Assembly (NCBI RefSeq): GCF_009793355.1
Contig: NZ_WTKP01000004.1
Coordinates: forward strand, 124,001 to 188,000
Length of the DNA stretch: 64,000 nt
Source of the DNA: Vreelandella zhuhanensis
GTDB lineage: Bacteria; Pseudomonadota; Gammaproteobacteria; Pseudomonadales; Halomonadaceae
Direction of reading: 5' to 3'
Shown: in pieces, positions 52,480-61,774 of the stretch
Position numbering within the stretch: position 1 is the stretch's first letter
Layout of the letters: every line of letters starts with the position of its first letter
Translations under genes and position numbers: made by a program
Notes under the pieces: generated by a model
Told to the model about the DNA's origin: nothing
The model's database searches: none
What the model saw: only the letters and a program-made list of their open reading frames with translations

Positions 52480-53421
52480 ATGCCTGATATCGTGGTGATG
52501 TTTTTCCTGCTGGGCTTGGTGGCCGGCGCGGTGAAGTCCGACCTGCAAGTCCCCAAAGCCACCTACGACACCCTCAGCCTGTTGCTGATGCTGACCATCG
52601 GCCTGAAAGGCGGCATGGCGCTGCATGGTAACCTGCACTGGGGGTTGGTGCCGGAACTTGCCGGCGTTGCGCTCCTTTCGGCGCTGATTCCGCTGATGTT
52701 GATGCCGGTGCTGCGGCGACTGGTGCGTCTCTCGGCGGCAGACAGCGCCAGTATCGGGGCGCACTACGGTTCGGTGAGCGCGGGTACCTTTGCCGTTGCA
52801 CTGGCTTATGTCGAAGCGCGCAACCTACTGGTAGGCAGCGAGGTCACCCTGTATCTGGTGGCGATGGAGCTGCCCGCGATCATGATCGCCATTGCACTGT
52901 TCCGCCGTCACCAAGGGGCCGAAGTCAACGAGAGCGTCAGCAAGCTGTGGCACGAGACCTTGACCAACCGCGGCGTGATACTGCTAGGCGGCGGCGTGCT
53001 GATCGGTGCGCTTTACGGGCCTATCCAAGGAGGAGAAGTCACCGCGCTGTTTACCAGTGCCTTCAAGGGTGTGCTGGCCCTGTTCTTGCTGGAAATGGGG
53101 CTGACGGCCGCCCAGACGTTGCGCCCACTGCCTTGGCACCACTGGCGCTTACTGACGTTTGCCATCGTCACACCGCCACTATTGGCGATGCTGGGTATCG
53201 CCATGGGCATGGCACTGGACCTGCCGACTGGCTCCGTGGTGATTCTCGCGGCCCTGACCGCCAGCGCCTCTTATATTGCCGCACCAGCGGCGATGCGCGC
53301 GAGCGTTCCCCAAGCCAATATCGGCCTTGCGATGCTGGCGTCGCTGGGCGTGACTTTTCCACTTAACGTGATGATAGGCATTCCCTTCTATCACGTCTTG
53401 ATCGAGAAAATAGCGGGTTAA
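52480..53421 (+). CDS. SbtA-family sodium-dependent bicarbonate transporter
   Basis: 313 residues, ten membrane segments in two repeats. DIVVMFFLLGLVAGAVKSDL, LMLTIGLKGGMAL, HYGSVSAGTFAVAL and LTASASYIAAPAAMR are diagnostic of SbtA (DUF897). I start at MPDIVVMFF (52480); ATG 52435 is an upstream alternative with no visible ribosome site. SbtA imports bicarbonate with Na+. In a heterotroph it may supply carboxylation reactions. No PII-like sbtB gene is adjacent. Confidence 0.9.
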   Translation: MPDIVVMFFLLGLVAGAVKSDLQVPKATYDTLSLLLMLTIGLKGGMALHGNLHWGLVPELAGVALLSALIPLMLMPVLRRLVRLSAADSASIGAHYGSVSAGTFAVALAYVEARNLLVGSEVTLYLVAMELPAIMIAIALFRRHQGAEVNESVSKLWHETLTNRGVILLGGGVLIGALYGPIQGGEVTALFTSAFKGVLALFLLEMGLTAAQTLRPLPWHHWRLLTFAIVTPPLLAMLGIAMGMALDLPTGSVVILAALTASASYIAAPAAMRASVPQANIGLAMLASLGVTFPLNVMIGIPFYHVLIEKIAG

Positions 53422-53516
53422 TGACGCTTGGCATCCGCAAGAAGAACGAGGACGCCGACGCCTTCATGGTCTCCAACCACCGTGTGGGCTTCGGCATGGG
53501 TGTACCGTATGCATGA
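53421..53516 (+). pseudogene. N-terminal fragment of a sodium:solute symporter
   Basis: ATG shares one base with the sbtA-like stop (TAATG). The 31 codons encode MTLGIRKKNEDADAFMVSNH then RVGFGMGVPYA and stop at 53514-53516. The segment DADAFMVSNHRVGFGMG resembles the loop after the first helix of SSS-family symporters, whose helix should follow. Nothing similar continues, so this is likely deletion debris. The assignment rests on my memory of the family wording. Confidence 0.5.
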
Positions 53517-53628
53517 AATGGCCAGCGGCATGGAGCCCAACGTTTGTGATAAAGCGGTATCTAACGTCTGCTGCCTTGGAGCGCCTTCCATGCGCTCCGA
53601 CAGAAAGAACCTGAAAGCGAGGAAAAAA

Positions 53629-54393
53629 ATGAGCAATAGTCGCGTGATTTATTTGACAGGCGGTGCTCAGGGCATCGGACTGGGCATTGCCGAGCATTTA
53701 CTCCACCAAGGTGACTGTGTTGCCTTGACGGATATCGATGCCGAAGCGATTGAATCCTGTCGGGAGCGGCTTGGCCACCCGCAGCAACTGCTTGCCATGC
53801 ACTCGGACGTACGCGATGAAGCACAGATTGCCGATAGCCTGGCTCAAACGCTGACGCGCTTTGGCCGGCTGGACGGCGTGATTCATAATGCCGGGATTGC
53901 CGATCCGTTTTGTGGCCCCGTCGAGACCCTTGAACTAGCCACTTGGCAGAATTATCTGGATACCAACCTCACCCCGGGCTTTCTGTGTGCCAAGCATGCA
54001 GCACCTCATTTGCGTGCCACCTGCGGCAGTCTGATCTTGATAGGATCGACTCGCGCCCTGCAATCGGAGCCCGACAGCATTGCCTATGCGGCAAGCAAAG
54101 GCGGCATCCAGGCGCTTACTCATGCCTTGGCGGTAAGCCTGGGACCGGATATCCGCGTCAACGCCATCAGTCCCGGATGGATTGACGTGAGCGACTGGCA
54201 GAAAACGTCACAACGCCAGCCAGCTGAACTCGACGAACAGGATCATGCCCAGCATCCCGCCGGTCGGGTGGGAAGGCCCCAGGACATCGCCGCCATGGTC
54301 GCCTATTTGCTTTCCGATCAAGCCGGCTTTATCACTGGACAGAATTTCGTGGTAGATGGTGGCATGACGCGCAAGATGATTTACGCCGATTAA
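53629..54393 (+). CDS. Short-chain dehydrogenase/reductase
   Basis: 254 residues, classical SDR: cofactor motif TGGAQGIGLGIAEHL, DVRDEAQ, HNAGIAD, catalytic Ser in LIGSTRALQ, Tyr and Lys in YAASKGG, C-terminal NFVVDGGMTRKM. Asp-Ile-Asp after beta-2 suggests NAD(H) rather than NADPH. Start at ATG 53629 after GCGAGGA; the frame stays open upstream without a plausible gene start. Substrate unknown. Confidence 0.9.
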   Translation: MSNSRVIYLTGGAQGIGLGIAEHLLHQGDCVALTDIDAEAIESCRERLGHPQQLLAMHSDVRDEAQIADSLAQTLTRFGRLDGVIHNAGIADPFCGPVETLELATWQNYLDTNLTPGFLCAKHAAPHLRATCGSLILIGSTRALQSEPDSIAYAASKGGIQALTHALAVSLGPDIRVNAISPGWIDVSDWQKTSQRQPAELDEQDHAQHPAGRVGRPQDIAAMVAYLLSDQAGFITGQNFVVDGGMTRKMIYAD

Positions 54394-54550
54394 GTTGTGT
54401 GGAAAAGGGCGTAAATCAGTCCTATCTTCTTCAAGAGGTCTGATGACTTGCAGGACATTTGGCCATAAGGCCCGACCAGTCTGTTGCAGGGCTCATAAGA
54501 CCAACGATGGCATTCATTCCTGAGTGACTGAACAAGATTTGGAGGCACTG

Positions 54551-55411
54551 ATGCTACGCATTCTTTTCGCAACCAGCACCATCGCCCTTATGAGCACTTC
54601 TGCGGCATTGGCCCAACAAGAGGAAATGACACTGGCATTCGACGAGGCCGAGATCGCCGAAGAATGTCTCAACGACCTGATGGTCTTCTCCCAGCAAGTA
54701 GCCGAGGAGGGTTATTGGTTTAGCGGTTTTCGCGCAGGCTGGGGCTGGCGTGGTTATGGTACGACGCCCGGCGTTGCATCGGAACCTGTCCCAGCACCCG
54801 ATAGCGTTCCGCCCGTTCCCGATCCGGAAGCGACGGTGCCTTGGGCTGCCATCGGCTGGCAGGCTGCCCCGGGGCACGAACTCCGATCTCTGCAGAATGC
54901 CGCCGTCACGTTGGCGCGGCGCGGCGACGCGGAAGGCTGTGAGTTAGTCAGCCAACGTCTGCAGATGATTTATAACGGCTATGTTGAGGAGCTTCAGGAG
55001 GCAGGAGTCCAGCCAGGCGATGTGGTCGCGTGGCGCGAGCAGCAAATCGTGTCGGCAATCCCAGTGGATGAGTTAGGGCAGATGCTCTCGATCGATTGGG
55101 TTACCGGCACTGACTTGCGCAATCTCGAGGATGAGCAGCTGGGCAGTATCGAAGATGGAGTAATGGGGCCGGAGGGTGATGAACTTGCCTACGCGATCGT
55201 CGGCCAGGGCGGCTTTTTGGGCTTCCAACAGGATCATGTTGCCGTGCCGTGGGACATGTTGCTGGTGACGCCCGGGGTAGAAACTTTCATCCTCGATGTA
55301 CCCGAGGATGCGATCGAGAATGCGCCGCGCCTGGACCCAGAGCGCCGGGAAGTTACCGCCGAGATGGCCGATGAGATCGAAGGCTACTGGCAGCAGTACC
55401 GGGAAGACTGA
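54551..55411 (+). CDS. Exported PRC-barrel-domain protein
   Basis: 286 residues. Signal peptide MLRILFATSTIALMSTSAAL with cleavage after ALA; a proline-rich linker near 85-105; C-terminal PRC-barrel-like domain around 180-260 (DLRNLEDEQLGSIEDGVMGPEGDELAYAIVGQGGFLGF, VAVPWDMLLV). Such proteins are periplasmic and common in halophiles, role often unknown. TTGGAGG lies 7 nt before ATG. The 54394-54550 gap shows no other gene. Confidence 0.8.
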   Translation: MLRILFATSTIALMSTSAALAQQEEMTLAFDEAEIAEECLNDLMVFSQQVAEEGYWFSGFRAGWGWRGYGTTPGVASEPVPAPDSVPPVPDPEATVPWAAIGWQAAPGHELRSLQNAAVTLARRGDAEGCELVSQRLQMIYNGYVEELQEAGVQPGDVVAWREQQIVSAIPVDELGQMLSIDWVTGTDLRNLEDEQLGSIEDGVMGPEGDELAYAIVGQGGFLGFQQDHVAVPWDMLLVTPGVETFILDVPEDAIENAPRLDPERREVTAEMADEIEGYWQQYRED

Positions 55412-55433
55412 CCGTTCCTGGATAACCCCCACA

Positions 55434-55553
55434 CCCAGCCGTGAAGGAAACCTCCTCACGAACCTGGGTTTGGATATCCCACCCAGCCTGCTCCAGAACG
55501 GGAGTGATGAACTTGGTGCAAATATCGCGCTCGTTGAGGGCCTTCTTATCCAT
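55434..55553 (-). pseudogene. 5' fragment of hsdR (type I restriction subunit)
   Basis: The 40 codons read MDKKALNERDICTKFITPVL then EQAGWDIQTQVREEVSFTAG, which closely matches the conserved opening of EcoKI-type HsdR proteins (MDKKxLxERDICTKFITPA ... QIREEVSFTxG). The match stops at 55434, next to the PRC-barrel gene end, and no other hsd gene is present. A deletion removed about 95 percent of the gene. Confidence 0.7.
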
Positions 55554-55925
55554 GGCAGAGCCTGCTCGTCTGGCGGCTTGGGCGTTGAACGCCAAGCTTA
55601 AGATACGCAGTCGACTTAAGCAGATTGTGCTAGGCCGATCACGGTGATTTGGCTGTGCAAAGCATGCAGTAAAGTAATGTTGAGGGAGTAGCTGCGCGAG
55701 GCATCAATATTAAGCTTGGAGCAGCTAACGACCCTTAGCGGCCTTTTAGGAGCTTTGCATATATGCTCAAAGCGTCGCTTTGTGCTTCGAACGAGAATGC
55801 TTTTCGGCGTTAGTCAAGTCATCACAATCAGCCGAATGTAGAGGCACGATAGGCTATACTTGAACAGTAATCCGGGAAGAGATTTAAGAAGGGGAGTTAG
55901 CATCCGACCACTTTAAGAGGAGCCG
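55554..55925. other. Intergenic region before the AsmA gene
   Basis: 372 bp without a credible gene. GCTAAC (55724-55729) and GCGTTAG (55807-55813) bound about 90 bp that vaguely resembles an attC site, but its arms pair poorly. A TATACT box at 55855-55860 might belong to the AsmA promoter, though no good -35 is seen. Confidence 0.35.
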
Positions 55926-58900
55926 ATGACACAGGGAGCCTCAAGGAAGCTGCGCTGGTGGTGGCTCGCCCCGCTGATACTGGTGGTACTCGTCATTGCC
56001 CTCGTGCAGCTGATGTCATGGAACGTCTTCAAACCGTTGATCGTCGAGCGTCTCGAGGCGGCGAGTGGACGCTCGGTAGCCATTGAGGGCGATATCACCG
56101 TCGATCTGCTCCCGCGCCCGAAGATCTCGCTGCACGCCGTCAGGATCGGCAACCCGGCGTGGGCCGCCTCGCCGCAGATGCTCAAGGCGCAGCGCGTCAG
56201 TGTCTCGCCATCGCTTGGCGACCTGCTCGATGGCGAGTTCGTGCTGGACGCGGTCGAGATGACCGGCCCCACCATCACCCTCGAACAGCGCCATGACGCT
56301 CCCGGCAACTGGGTGTTTCGGAATGCGCAGGGCACGACAGCCGAGTCGTCGGCTGCCGGCGATGATCCGACGGCGCCGCCGGTGACCATCCGCAAGCTCT
56401 CCGTGACCGATGCCCAAGTGCGCTACCGAGCCGCCGGCGCGGACACGCCGGTGGAGCTGACGATTCCCTCCCTGCAGATCGAGCGTGACAGCGACTCCAT
56501 GAACACTGAGGCGACATTCGTCTTCAGGGAACGCCGCTTTACGCTGCAGGCGCAGACCGATCCCCTGGAGGCCCTGCTTGGGGATGCCGCGTCCTTCGGT
56601 GGCGAGATATCCCTGGGCGCCGACGATGACCGGCTGAATGGCACCTTCCGTCTCCCCGAGCTCCCCTCCCTGGCGGCCCTGCAGGCAGACGCCGAGCTCA
56701 GCGTGGCGTCAACCGCTGACTGGGCCCAGTGGCTGGGGCTGCCTGTCGTGGAGCTGGGCTCTCTGCAGGTGGCGACACGCCTGGTCCGCGAAGGCAGCGA
56801 GTGGCGACTCAGCGAGATCAACGCCTCCGCCCTCGATAGCCGCCTCACCGGTGATCTGGAGGTGAAGACCGCCGACGAGGCCCCGCGCCTGAACGGTCGC
56901 CTGGATGTCACCCAGATCGATCTCGCTGCCTGGCGAGAGGCCCTGCCGGAAGGAGAAGAGACGGCAGGCTTGGCCATACCGGTTCTGCCGGACCTGCGCG
57001 GCAAGATAGCGCTGTCGGTGGGTCGACTGGCGCTGGATCAACGGGTGTTGGAGGACCTGGACGCCGAGATGCACCTTGCCGAACACGCGCTGGCGTTGGA
57101 GCCGATCACCTTCGGCATCGCAGGCGGCGAGGTCGAGGCCAGCGCCGACCTGACCAGCACCCCCGATAGGCTCTCGGCAGAGGCGCGGATCTCGCTGCAG
57201 AGACTGAACATGGAGACCCTCGGCATCGCCCTCGAACCCGGTGATGCGGCATCGGGCGACACCCTGGCGGGCGACGTCGCGTTGCGCCTTTCGCCGCTGG
57301 AGCAGCGCGGGGCGTTCGCGCGTGAGACCCTGCTTGCCAACCTGCAGATCGACAACGGCCGTTTTTCCTACCGCAACCCACAGGTGGGAAGCGACCTCGA
57401 TCTTACCCTCGCCACCGGCAAGGCACCGCCGCTGCTTCTCAGCATGAATGGCACCTTCCGCAACAAGCCACTGACCATGGAGGTCCAGGGCGACCCTCTG
57501 CCCGGGCTGGTCGCGCTGGACGAGGACTATCGCCTCGCAGCGGAGGCCAGCTCCGGGAACCTCCAGGCTCGGGTCGACACCACCCTCGCCTCGCTGCTGG
57601 ATCCGGCGACACTCTCCGCCGACGTGATGCTCCAGGCCCCGGGCGCTGACGATCTGGACGCCTGGACAGGGCCGGTGCTGCCTCCCCTGCCCGCGTTTCG
57701 CCTGGCAGGTCGCCTGGCGCGGGACAACGAACGCTGGTCCGCCACCGGGCTCGAGGGCGAGATAGGCGGGGCCCGTGTCGCCGGCAGCGTCGAGTTTCGC
57801 AATGCCGAGCGTCCGGTGGTGCAGGCCGACCTCGAGGCGGGACGCATCGTCCTTGCCCGGCTTCTCCCCGATGGCGCCGAAACGAACTGGGAGGCCGAGC
57901 CAGATTCACTGCTGGCGCCGCTGCGTGGCTTCGATGGGCAAGTGGCGCTGCGCGCGGACAGCCTGGTACTGCCTGTCGGCACCGTACTGCAGGGCCTCGA
58001 CCTGGACGCCGGCCTCGATGCCGGAACGCTAAACGTCGATCCCCTCCGCTTCGGTCTTGCCGGCGGCACCATCACCAGTCGCCTGGTGATGGACGCCTCC
58101 GGCGCGGCGGCCTCGGGAAGCCTCGACACGGTAATCGACGACCTGTCGCTGGCCCGGCTGGTCGATACCTTCACGCCGATGGAAGACCGGCTGGGCAGGC
58201 TCTCCGGAGAATGGCACCTGGAGATGAGCGATACCTTGCCCGTCGGCAGGCGCCAGGACCTGCTCCTACCGTTTATCGGCCGAATGCGGGTCGAGCCCTC
58301 GACGCTGCGCTTCGAGGATCCCCAGTCCGACACGGATTTCACCCTAAGGCTCGAGAGTCGTGGCCTGGAGGAGGGGAATCGGCAGTTGCATGTGGCGGGG
58401 GAAGGCCGCTTTGACGGCGAACCGGCAACGCTCTCGCTGGTAGGCGATTCCCTGCTCGAGGCCCGTGACCCAGGCCGACCCTATGCACTGGACCTCGAGG
58501 CCGAGGTCGTCGGCAGCCGGATCGCGGTGCAGGGCTCCCTTCTGCGACCGCTCGCCCTGCAGGGCCAGAAGCTAACGTTTACCTTGGAGGGCCCCAACCC
58601 CCAGCGCCTCAGCCGCCTGCTGGGCGTGGCGCTGCCGAAGCTGCCGCCTTACTCGGTGTCGGGGAACCTGGAGCTGAACGACCAGCGCTGGAAGCTCGGC
58701 AACATGGAAGGGGAGATCGGCGGCAGTGACCTCGATGGCTGGCTTAGCCTCGATACCCGACCCCGCCCGCCGCACCTGACGGGCGAGCTGCAGTCCGACG
58801 CCCTCGATATCGCGGACCTGGGGGTCATCTTCGGGGCAACACAGGAAACACAGGAAGCACAGGAAAACGGTGACCGCTTCATCCTGCCCGACACGCCCTT

Positions 58901-59780
58901 CGTCGGCGAGGGCTGGCACACCCTGACGGCGGACGTAAGCTACCGGGGAACGTCCGTGCGGGCAGGTGATGTGCCGTTGAGCAAGGTGGATATCGACTTT
59001 CGCCTCGAGGACGGCCACGGCCGCTTCGAGCCGGTCAGTTTCGGCATCGGCGAGGGAAACATCGACCTGGAACTCGACCTGGATGCCGGCAGTTGGCCAC
59101 CCGTCGGTACCCTGCAGGTGGAGATGCGACGCGTGGATCTGAACGATGTCCTGCGCCACTGGAACCTGACCAGAGAGAGCGCGGGCGTCGTGGGGGGACG
59201 GGGGAAGTTCTGGGTCGAGGGCCGATCGGTCGCCCAGCTCCTGGCGTCGGCCGATGGCGGCCTGCTCCTGCTGATGACCGGCGGCCGGCTCGATGCGGTG
59301 CTCGTGGAACTGGCCGGTCTCGATGCTCTCCAGGCGTTCTTCAGCTGGTTGCGCGGGCGCGAGCCGATCCCCATCGAGTGCGTCTACGCCGACCTGCAGG
59401 CGAGGAATGGCGTCGCCGAACTGGATACCCTCGTCATCGACACCCGGGATACCACCTTCACGGCGGGTGGCGAGGTCGACCTGAACACGGAGCGCCTGGA
59501 TATCTCCGTCTTCGCCCACCCCAAGGATCCCAGCGTCTTTACCGGCAGCGCGCCCTTCCATCTGGGCGGGACCTTCGATGCCATCGAGCCAGGTGTCCAT
59601 AATGGTGGCCTGGGGCTGGGAATGCGCGCCGGGGCCAGTGCCGTGCTCGGGGCCATCGCCGGTCCCATCGCCGCCCTGGTGCCCTTTTTGGGCACGGGGG
59701 ACGACCCGGACATGGCGTATTGCGAGGGGCTGGTCAGTCGCGCTCAGGAAGCGATCCGAGACGAGGTGGGCGGACCATGA
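55926..59780 (+). CDS. AsmA-family protein, large
   Basis: 1,284 residues. One N-terminal membrane anchor (residues about 10-32, WWWLAPLILVVLVIALVQLMSW), AsmA domain (AASGRSVAIEGDITVDLLPRPKISL), a long beta-rich periplasmic part with repeated LxG-x-(L/I) strands and the AsmA C-terminal domain (LLLMTGGRLDAVLVELAG ... LDISVFAHPKDPS). AsmA-like proteins form a hydrophobic groove thought to carry phospholipids to the outer membrane. At twice the size of E. coli AsmA it resembles TamB-scale members. Downstream lies transposase debris. Confidence 0.9.
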   Translation: MTQGASRKLRWWWLAPLILVVLVIALVQLMSWNVFKPLIVERLEAASGRSVAIEGDITVDLLPRPKISLHAVRIGNPAWAASPQMLKAQRVSVSPSLGDLLDGEFVLDAVEMTGPTITLEQRHDAPGNWVFRNAQGTTAESSAAGDDPTAPPVTIRKLSVTDAQVRYRAAGADTPVELTIPSLQIERDSDSMNTEATFVFRERRFTLQAQTDPLEALLGDAASFGGEISLGADDDRLNGTFRLPELPSLAALQADAELSVASTADWAQWLGLPVVELGSLQVATRLVREGSEWRLSEINASALDSRLTGDLEVKTADEAPRLNGRLDVTQIDLAAWREALPEGEETAGLAIPVLPDLRGKIALSVGRLALDQRVLEDLDAEMHLAEHALALEPITFGIAGGEVEASADLTSTPDRLSAEARISLQRLNMETLGIALEPGDAASGDTLAGDVALRLSPLEQRGAFARETLLANLQIDNGRFSYRNPQVGSDLDLTLATGKAPPLLLSMNGTFRNKPLTMEVQGDPLPGLVALDEDYRLAAEASSGNLQARVDTTLASLLDPATLSADVMLQAPGADDLDAWTGPVLPPLPAFRLAGRLARDNERWSATGLEGEIGGARVAGSVEFRNAERPVVQADLEAGRIVLARLLPDGAETNWEAEPDSLLAPLRGFDGQVALRADSLVLPVGTVLQGLDLDAGLDAGTLNVDPLRFGLAGGTITSRLVMDASGAAASGSLDTVIDDLSLARLVDTFTPMEDRLGRLSGEWHLEMSDTLPVGRRQDLLLPFIGRMRVEPSTLRFEDPQSDTDFTLRLESRGLEEGNRQLHVAGEGRFDGEPATLSLVGDSLLEARDPGRPYALDLEAEVVGSRIAVQGSLLRPLALQGQKLTFTLEGPNPQRLSRLLGVALPKLPPYSVSGNLELNDQRWKLGNMEGEIGGSDLDGWLSLDTRPRPPHLTGELQSDALDIADLGVIFGATQETQEAQENGDRFILPDTPFVGEGWHTLTADVSYRGTSVRAGDVPLSKVDIDFRLEDGHGRFEPVSFGIGEGNIDLELDLDAGSWPPVGTLQVEMRRVDLNDVLRHWNLTRESAGVVGGRGKFWVEGRSVAQLLASADGGLLLLMTGGRLDAVLVELAGLDALQAFFSWLRGREPIPIECVYADLQARNGVAELDTLVIDTRDTTFTAGGEVDLNTERLDISVFAHPKDPSVFTGSAPFHLGGTFDAIEPGVHNGGLGLGMRAGASAVLGAIAGPIAALVPFLGTGDDPDMAYCEGLVSRAQEAIRDEVGGP

Positions 59781-59815
59781 AGCGAGGCGACTCGACAAGA
59801 AGCGTGACCCCAAAT

Positions 59816-60282
59816 ATACACAACAACCTCCCGCTCCTAGGGAGACAGCTTGTTTGCCGGCTCCGGGCGGTCAGCGTCGGGGCGGCAATCAGCCGTCACT
59901 TCGCCTTTGGTGATTCAGCGGTAGTAGGTTCGCACGTTGATGCCCATCACCTGACAGGCCTTGACCAGCCGAGCACCGTCACGCTGGGCGTCTTGCACCA
60001 TGTCACGATGCGCTGGCGATCCGGGAGGCTGGCCAGTCGTCCGTCGTGAGTCGTACCTCAGATCGCCTCTGCTTTTTTTGACAAGGTCAGCAGGGCCGCC
60101 GTCTCGGCGAGTGCCTTGTCCTTGCGGTGCAGCTCACGGCAGTAGGCGCTGAGTTCGGCCTTGTTCATCGGGGCCGTCTCCAGGACGACCTGGAACTTCT
60201 CCTGGCTGGTCCACTGGTTGGGTTGGGTTGGATGGAACGTGATGGCAAAATCTGCCCTCGTGCTCTGGCCTGTTTCCGCCAA
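59816..60282 (-). mobile_element. Decayed IS3-family transposase (orfA/orfB remnants)
   Basis: Minus strand, right to left: WTSQEKFQVVLETAPMNKAE then LSAYCRE joins directly to LHRKDKALAETAALL, missing the middle of a typical orfA, and stops at 60058-60060 where the family usually has Trp (KKAEAIW). An orfB start follows in another register: AHRDMVQDAQRDGARLVKAC then QVMGINVRTYYR, a TGA at 59915-59917 where Trp is expected, then GEVTADCRPDADRPEPANKL. Multiple stops and the internal deletion show a dead element. I did not find terminal inverted repeats. Confidence 0.7.
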
Positions 60283-60514
60283 TTATAGAGAGTTGCCGTC
60301 GAGATGCCCTGCCGTCGACTTGCCCGAGGCCTGGGAGGTCGTCGTCTTCGAGGATTCTTCTCCCAACGCCTTCGCTCTGCCGTGGCGACCTATCCCGTCG
60401 CCACCCCGGCTGACTGTTCCGGGACGCCTCTTCTCGTTTCAAGTAACAACATGCTTCACTTGAAGGCGAGTCTCGGTATTGCTTAAATACAAGATAAAAG
60501 ACGATCCTGAAGAA
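60283..60514. other. Intergenic DNA beyond the IS remnant
   Basis: 232 bp with no convincing gene. Short open frames here show no family match; may be further IS debris. No terminator was identified for telA. Confidence 0.4.
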
Positions 60515-61711
60515 TCAGCTGGGGGCGCGACCGTCCTGTGGTTGCGATTCGCTACCCTCTCGGAGGCGCTCGATGGACGCATTTCCCTGCCTGGACAGGG
60601 TCGCCAGGCGGTCGATCTGTTCATCCAGCCGGGGCAGGGCTTCCTGACGATAGGTCGAGAGATCATCGATCGCGCCCATCACCTCGCCGAAGGCCTCCTC
60701 GAGCACTTGCATGTCGAGCATCGCGCCGGATGCCCGCTTCTGAATATCCACACCTTGCTGGCGCAGCGCCTTGGCGGTCCCGCCGATCATCTGCGACGTG
60801 GTGGAGTTGAGGGCTTCGATGCGATCCAGCACCAGGCGCTGGTTGGCCATGGCCATGGCCACGGTCACCGCCACGGTGAGGGCCGAGACGGTGACGTTGA
60901 TGGCCCTGTCCACGCCGCGCATCAATTCCCGGTTGTTGCGGATGATGACTTCCAGCGCCAGCACGCCCTGCTGGCTCACCGCCAGTTGCTGCTGAAGGTC
61001 GACGATGCGCTGACGCAGGGGAAAGAGCAGTTCTTCCTCGAGGAAGCGACGCCGCGGATCCTCGGCATCGCGAGCGGCGATAGCGTCCTGCAGGCGGCGA
61101 TCGATCAAGCGGCCCAGGGCGATCTGGCGGTTCAGCTCGCGCAGGATATCGCGCAGGGCCTGCTGGTCATCGTTCAGGGTGAGGTTGTCACGATGCAGCA
61201 TGTCGCGACCGCCTTTCAGGTCCTCGATAACCGCATCCAGCGCCTGCTGGGCATTTTCGAACTTCTGGAAATAGCGCTGCAGGCGGCTGTCGATGCCGGG
61301 GATGATCGCCAGGACGCGGTCCAGGGCACTCGGTGCCAGGCGATGGCGAGCGGGATCGAGCCCTTCCATGCGCCCGCGAAGATCGACCAGCGCCTTGGCC
61401 ACCGGCCCGCCCTCATCGCCTTGGTGAGCCAGCTTGCGCAGCGGCGTCTGCAGCATGGCGCTACGATGCGCGGCCTGCTGCTGCAACTCCAAGCCCATCT
61501 CGTCCACGGCACGCCGCTGGCGAACCACCGAGCCTTCTTCATCTTCGGCGAGGACCTCCTCGACGAAGCGGTCGGCCATCGCCTCGAGTTCGGGGTCGAT
61601 GTCCCGCTCATCGGGCTCGGCCGAGTCGGCTTTGGTCGTCCCCAGCTGGCTGGCGATCTCGTCCACCGGTGGCAGAGAAAGGCGACTGTCACCTTCGGAT
61701 TGCGGGGTCAT
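60515..61711 (-). CDS. TelA/KlaA-like protein (toxic anion resistance family)
   Basis: 398 residues, almost entirely helical. RRAVDEMGLELQQQAAHRSAML, RYFQKFENAQQALDAVIEDLKGGRDMLHRDN and QGVLALEVIIRNNRELMRGVDRA are the TelA (PF05816) core. Linked to tellurite or colicin resistance and cell-envelope stress; no biochemical role is firm. Start at ATG 61711 with GGAG 6 nt ahead; ATG 61717 is too near it. Follows the xpaC-like gene by 63 bp, the known xpaC-telA pairing. Confidence 0.88.
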   Translation of the reverse strand: MTPQSEGDSRLSLPPVDEIASQLGTTKADSAEPDERDIDPELEAMADRFVEEVLAEDEEGSVVRQRRAVDEMGLELQQQAAHRSAMLQTPLRKLAHQGDEGGPVAKALVDLRGRMEGLDPARHRLAPSALDRVLAIIPGIDSRLQRYFQKFENAQQALDAVIEDLKGGRDMLHRDNLTLNDDQQALRDILRELNRQIALGRLIDRRLQDAIAARDAEDPRRRFLEEELLFPLRQRIVDLQQQLAVSQQGVLALEVIIRNNRELMRGVDRAINVTVSALTVAVTVAMAMANQRLVLDRIEALNSTTSQMIGGTAKALRQQGVDIQKRASGAMLDMQVLEEAFGEVMGAIDDLSTYRQEALPRLDEQIDRLATLSRQGNASIERLREGSESQPQDGRAPS

Positions 61712-61774
61712 GGGCATCTCCTGAGCGATTAAAAAGACCGTTGTGAAGGCCGTCACAATAAATCGAACGGCTGA

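Noticed and set aside
53418..53636. Minus-strand ORF of 72 aa between sbtA and SDR
   Set aside because: Considered as an sbtB/PII-like partner, but it lacks the PII fold pattern and lies opposite the symporter fragment.
58572..59813. 413-codon minus-strand frame opposite the AsmA gene
   Set aside because: The AsmA frame is continuous with conserved N- and C-terminal domains; the antisense peptide resembles nothing.
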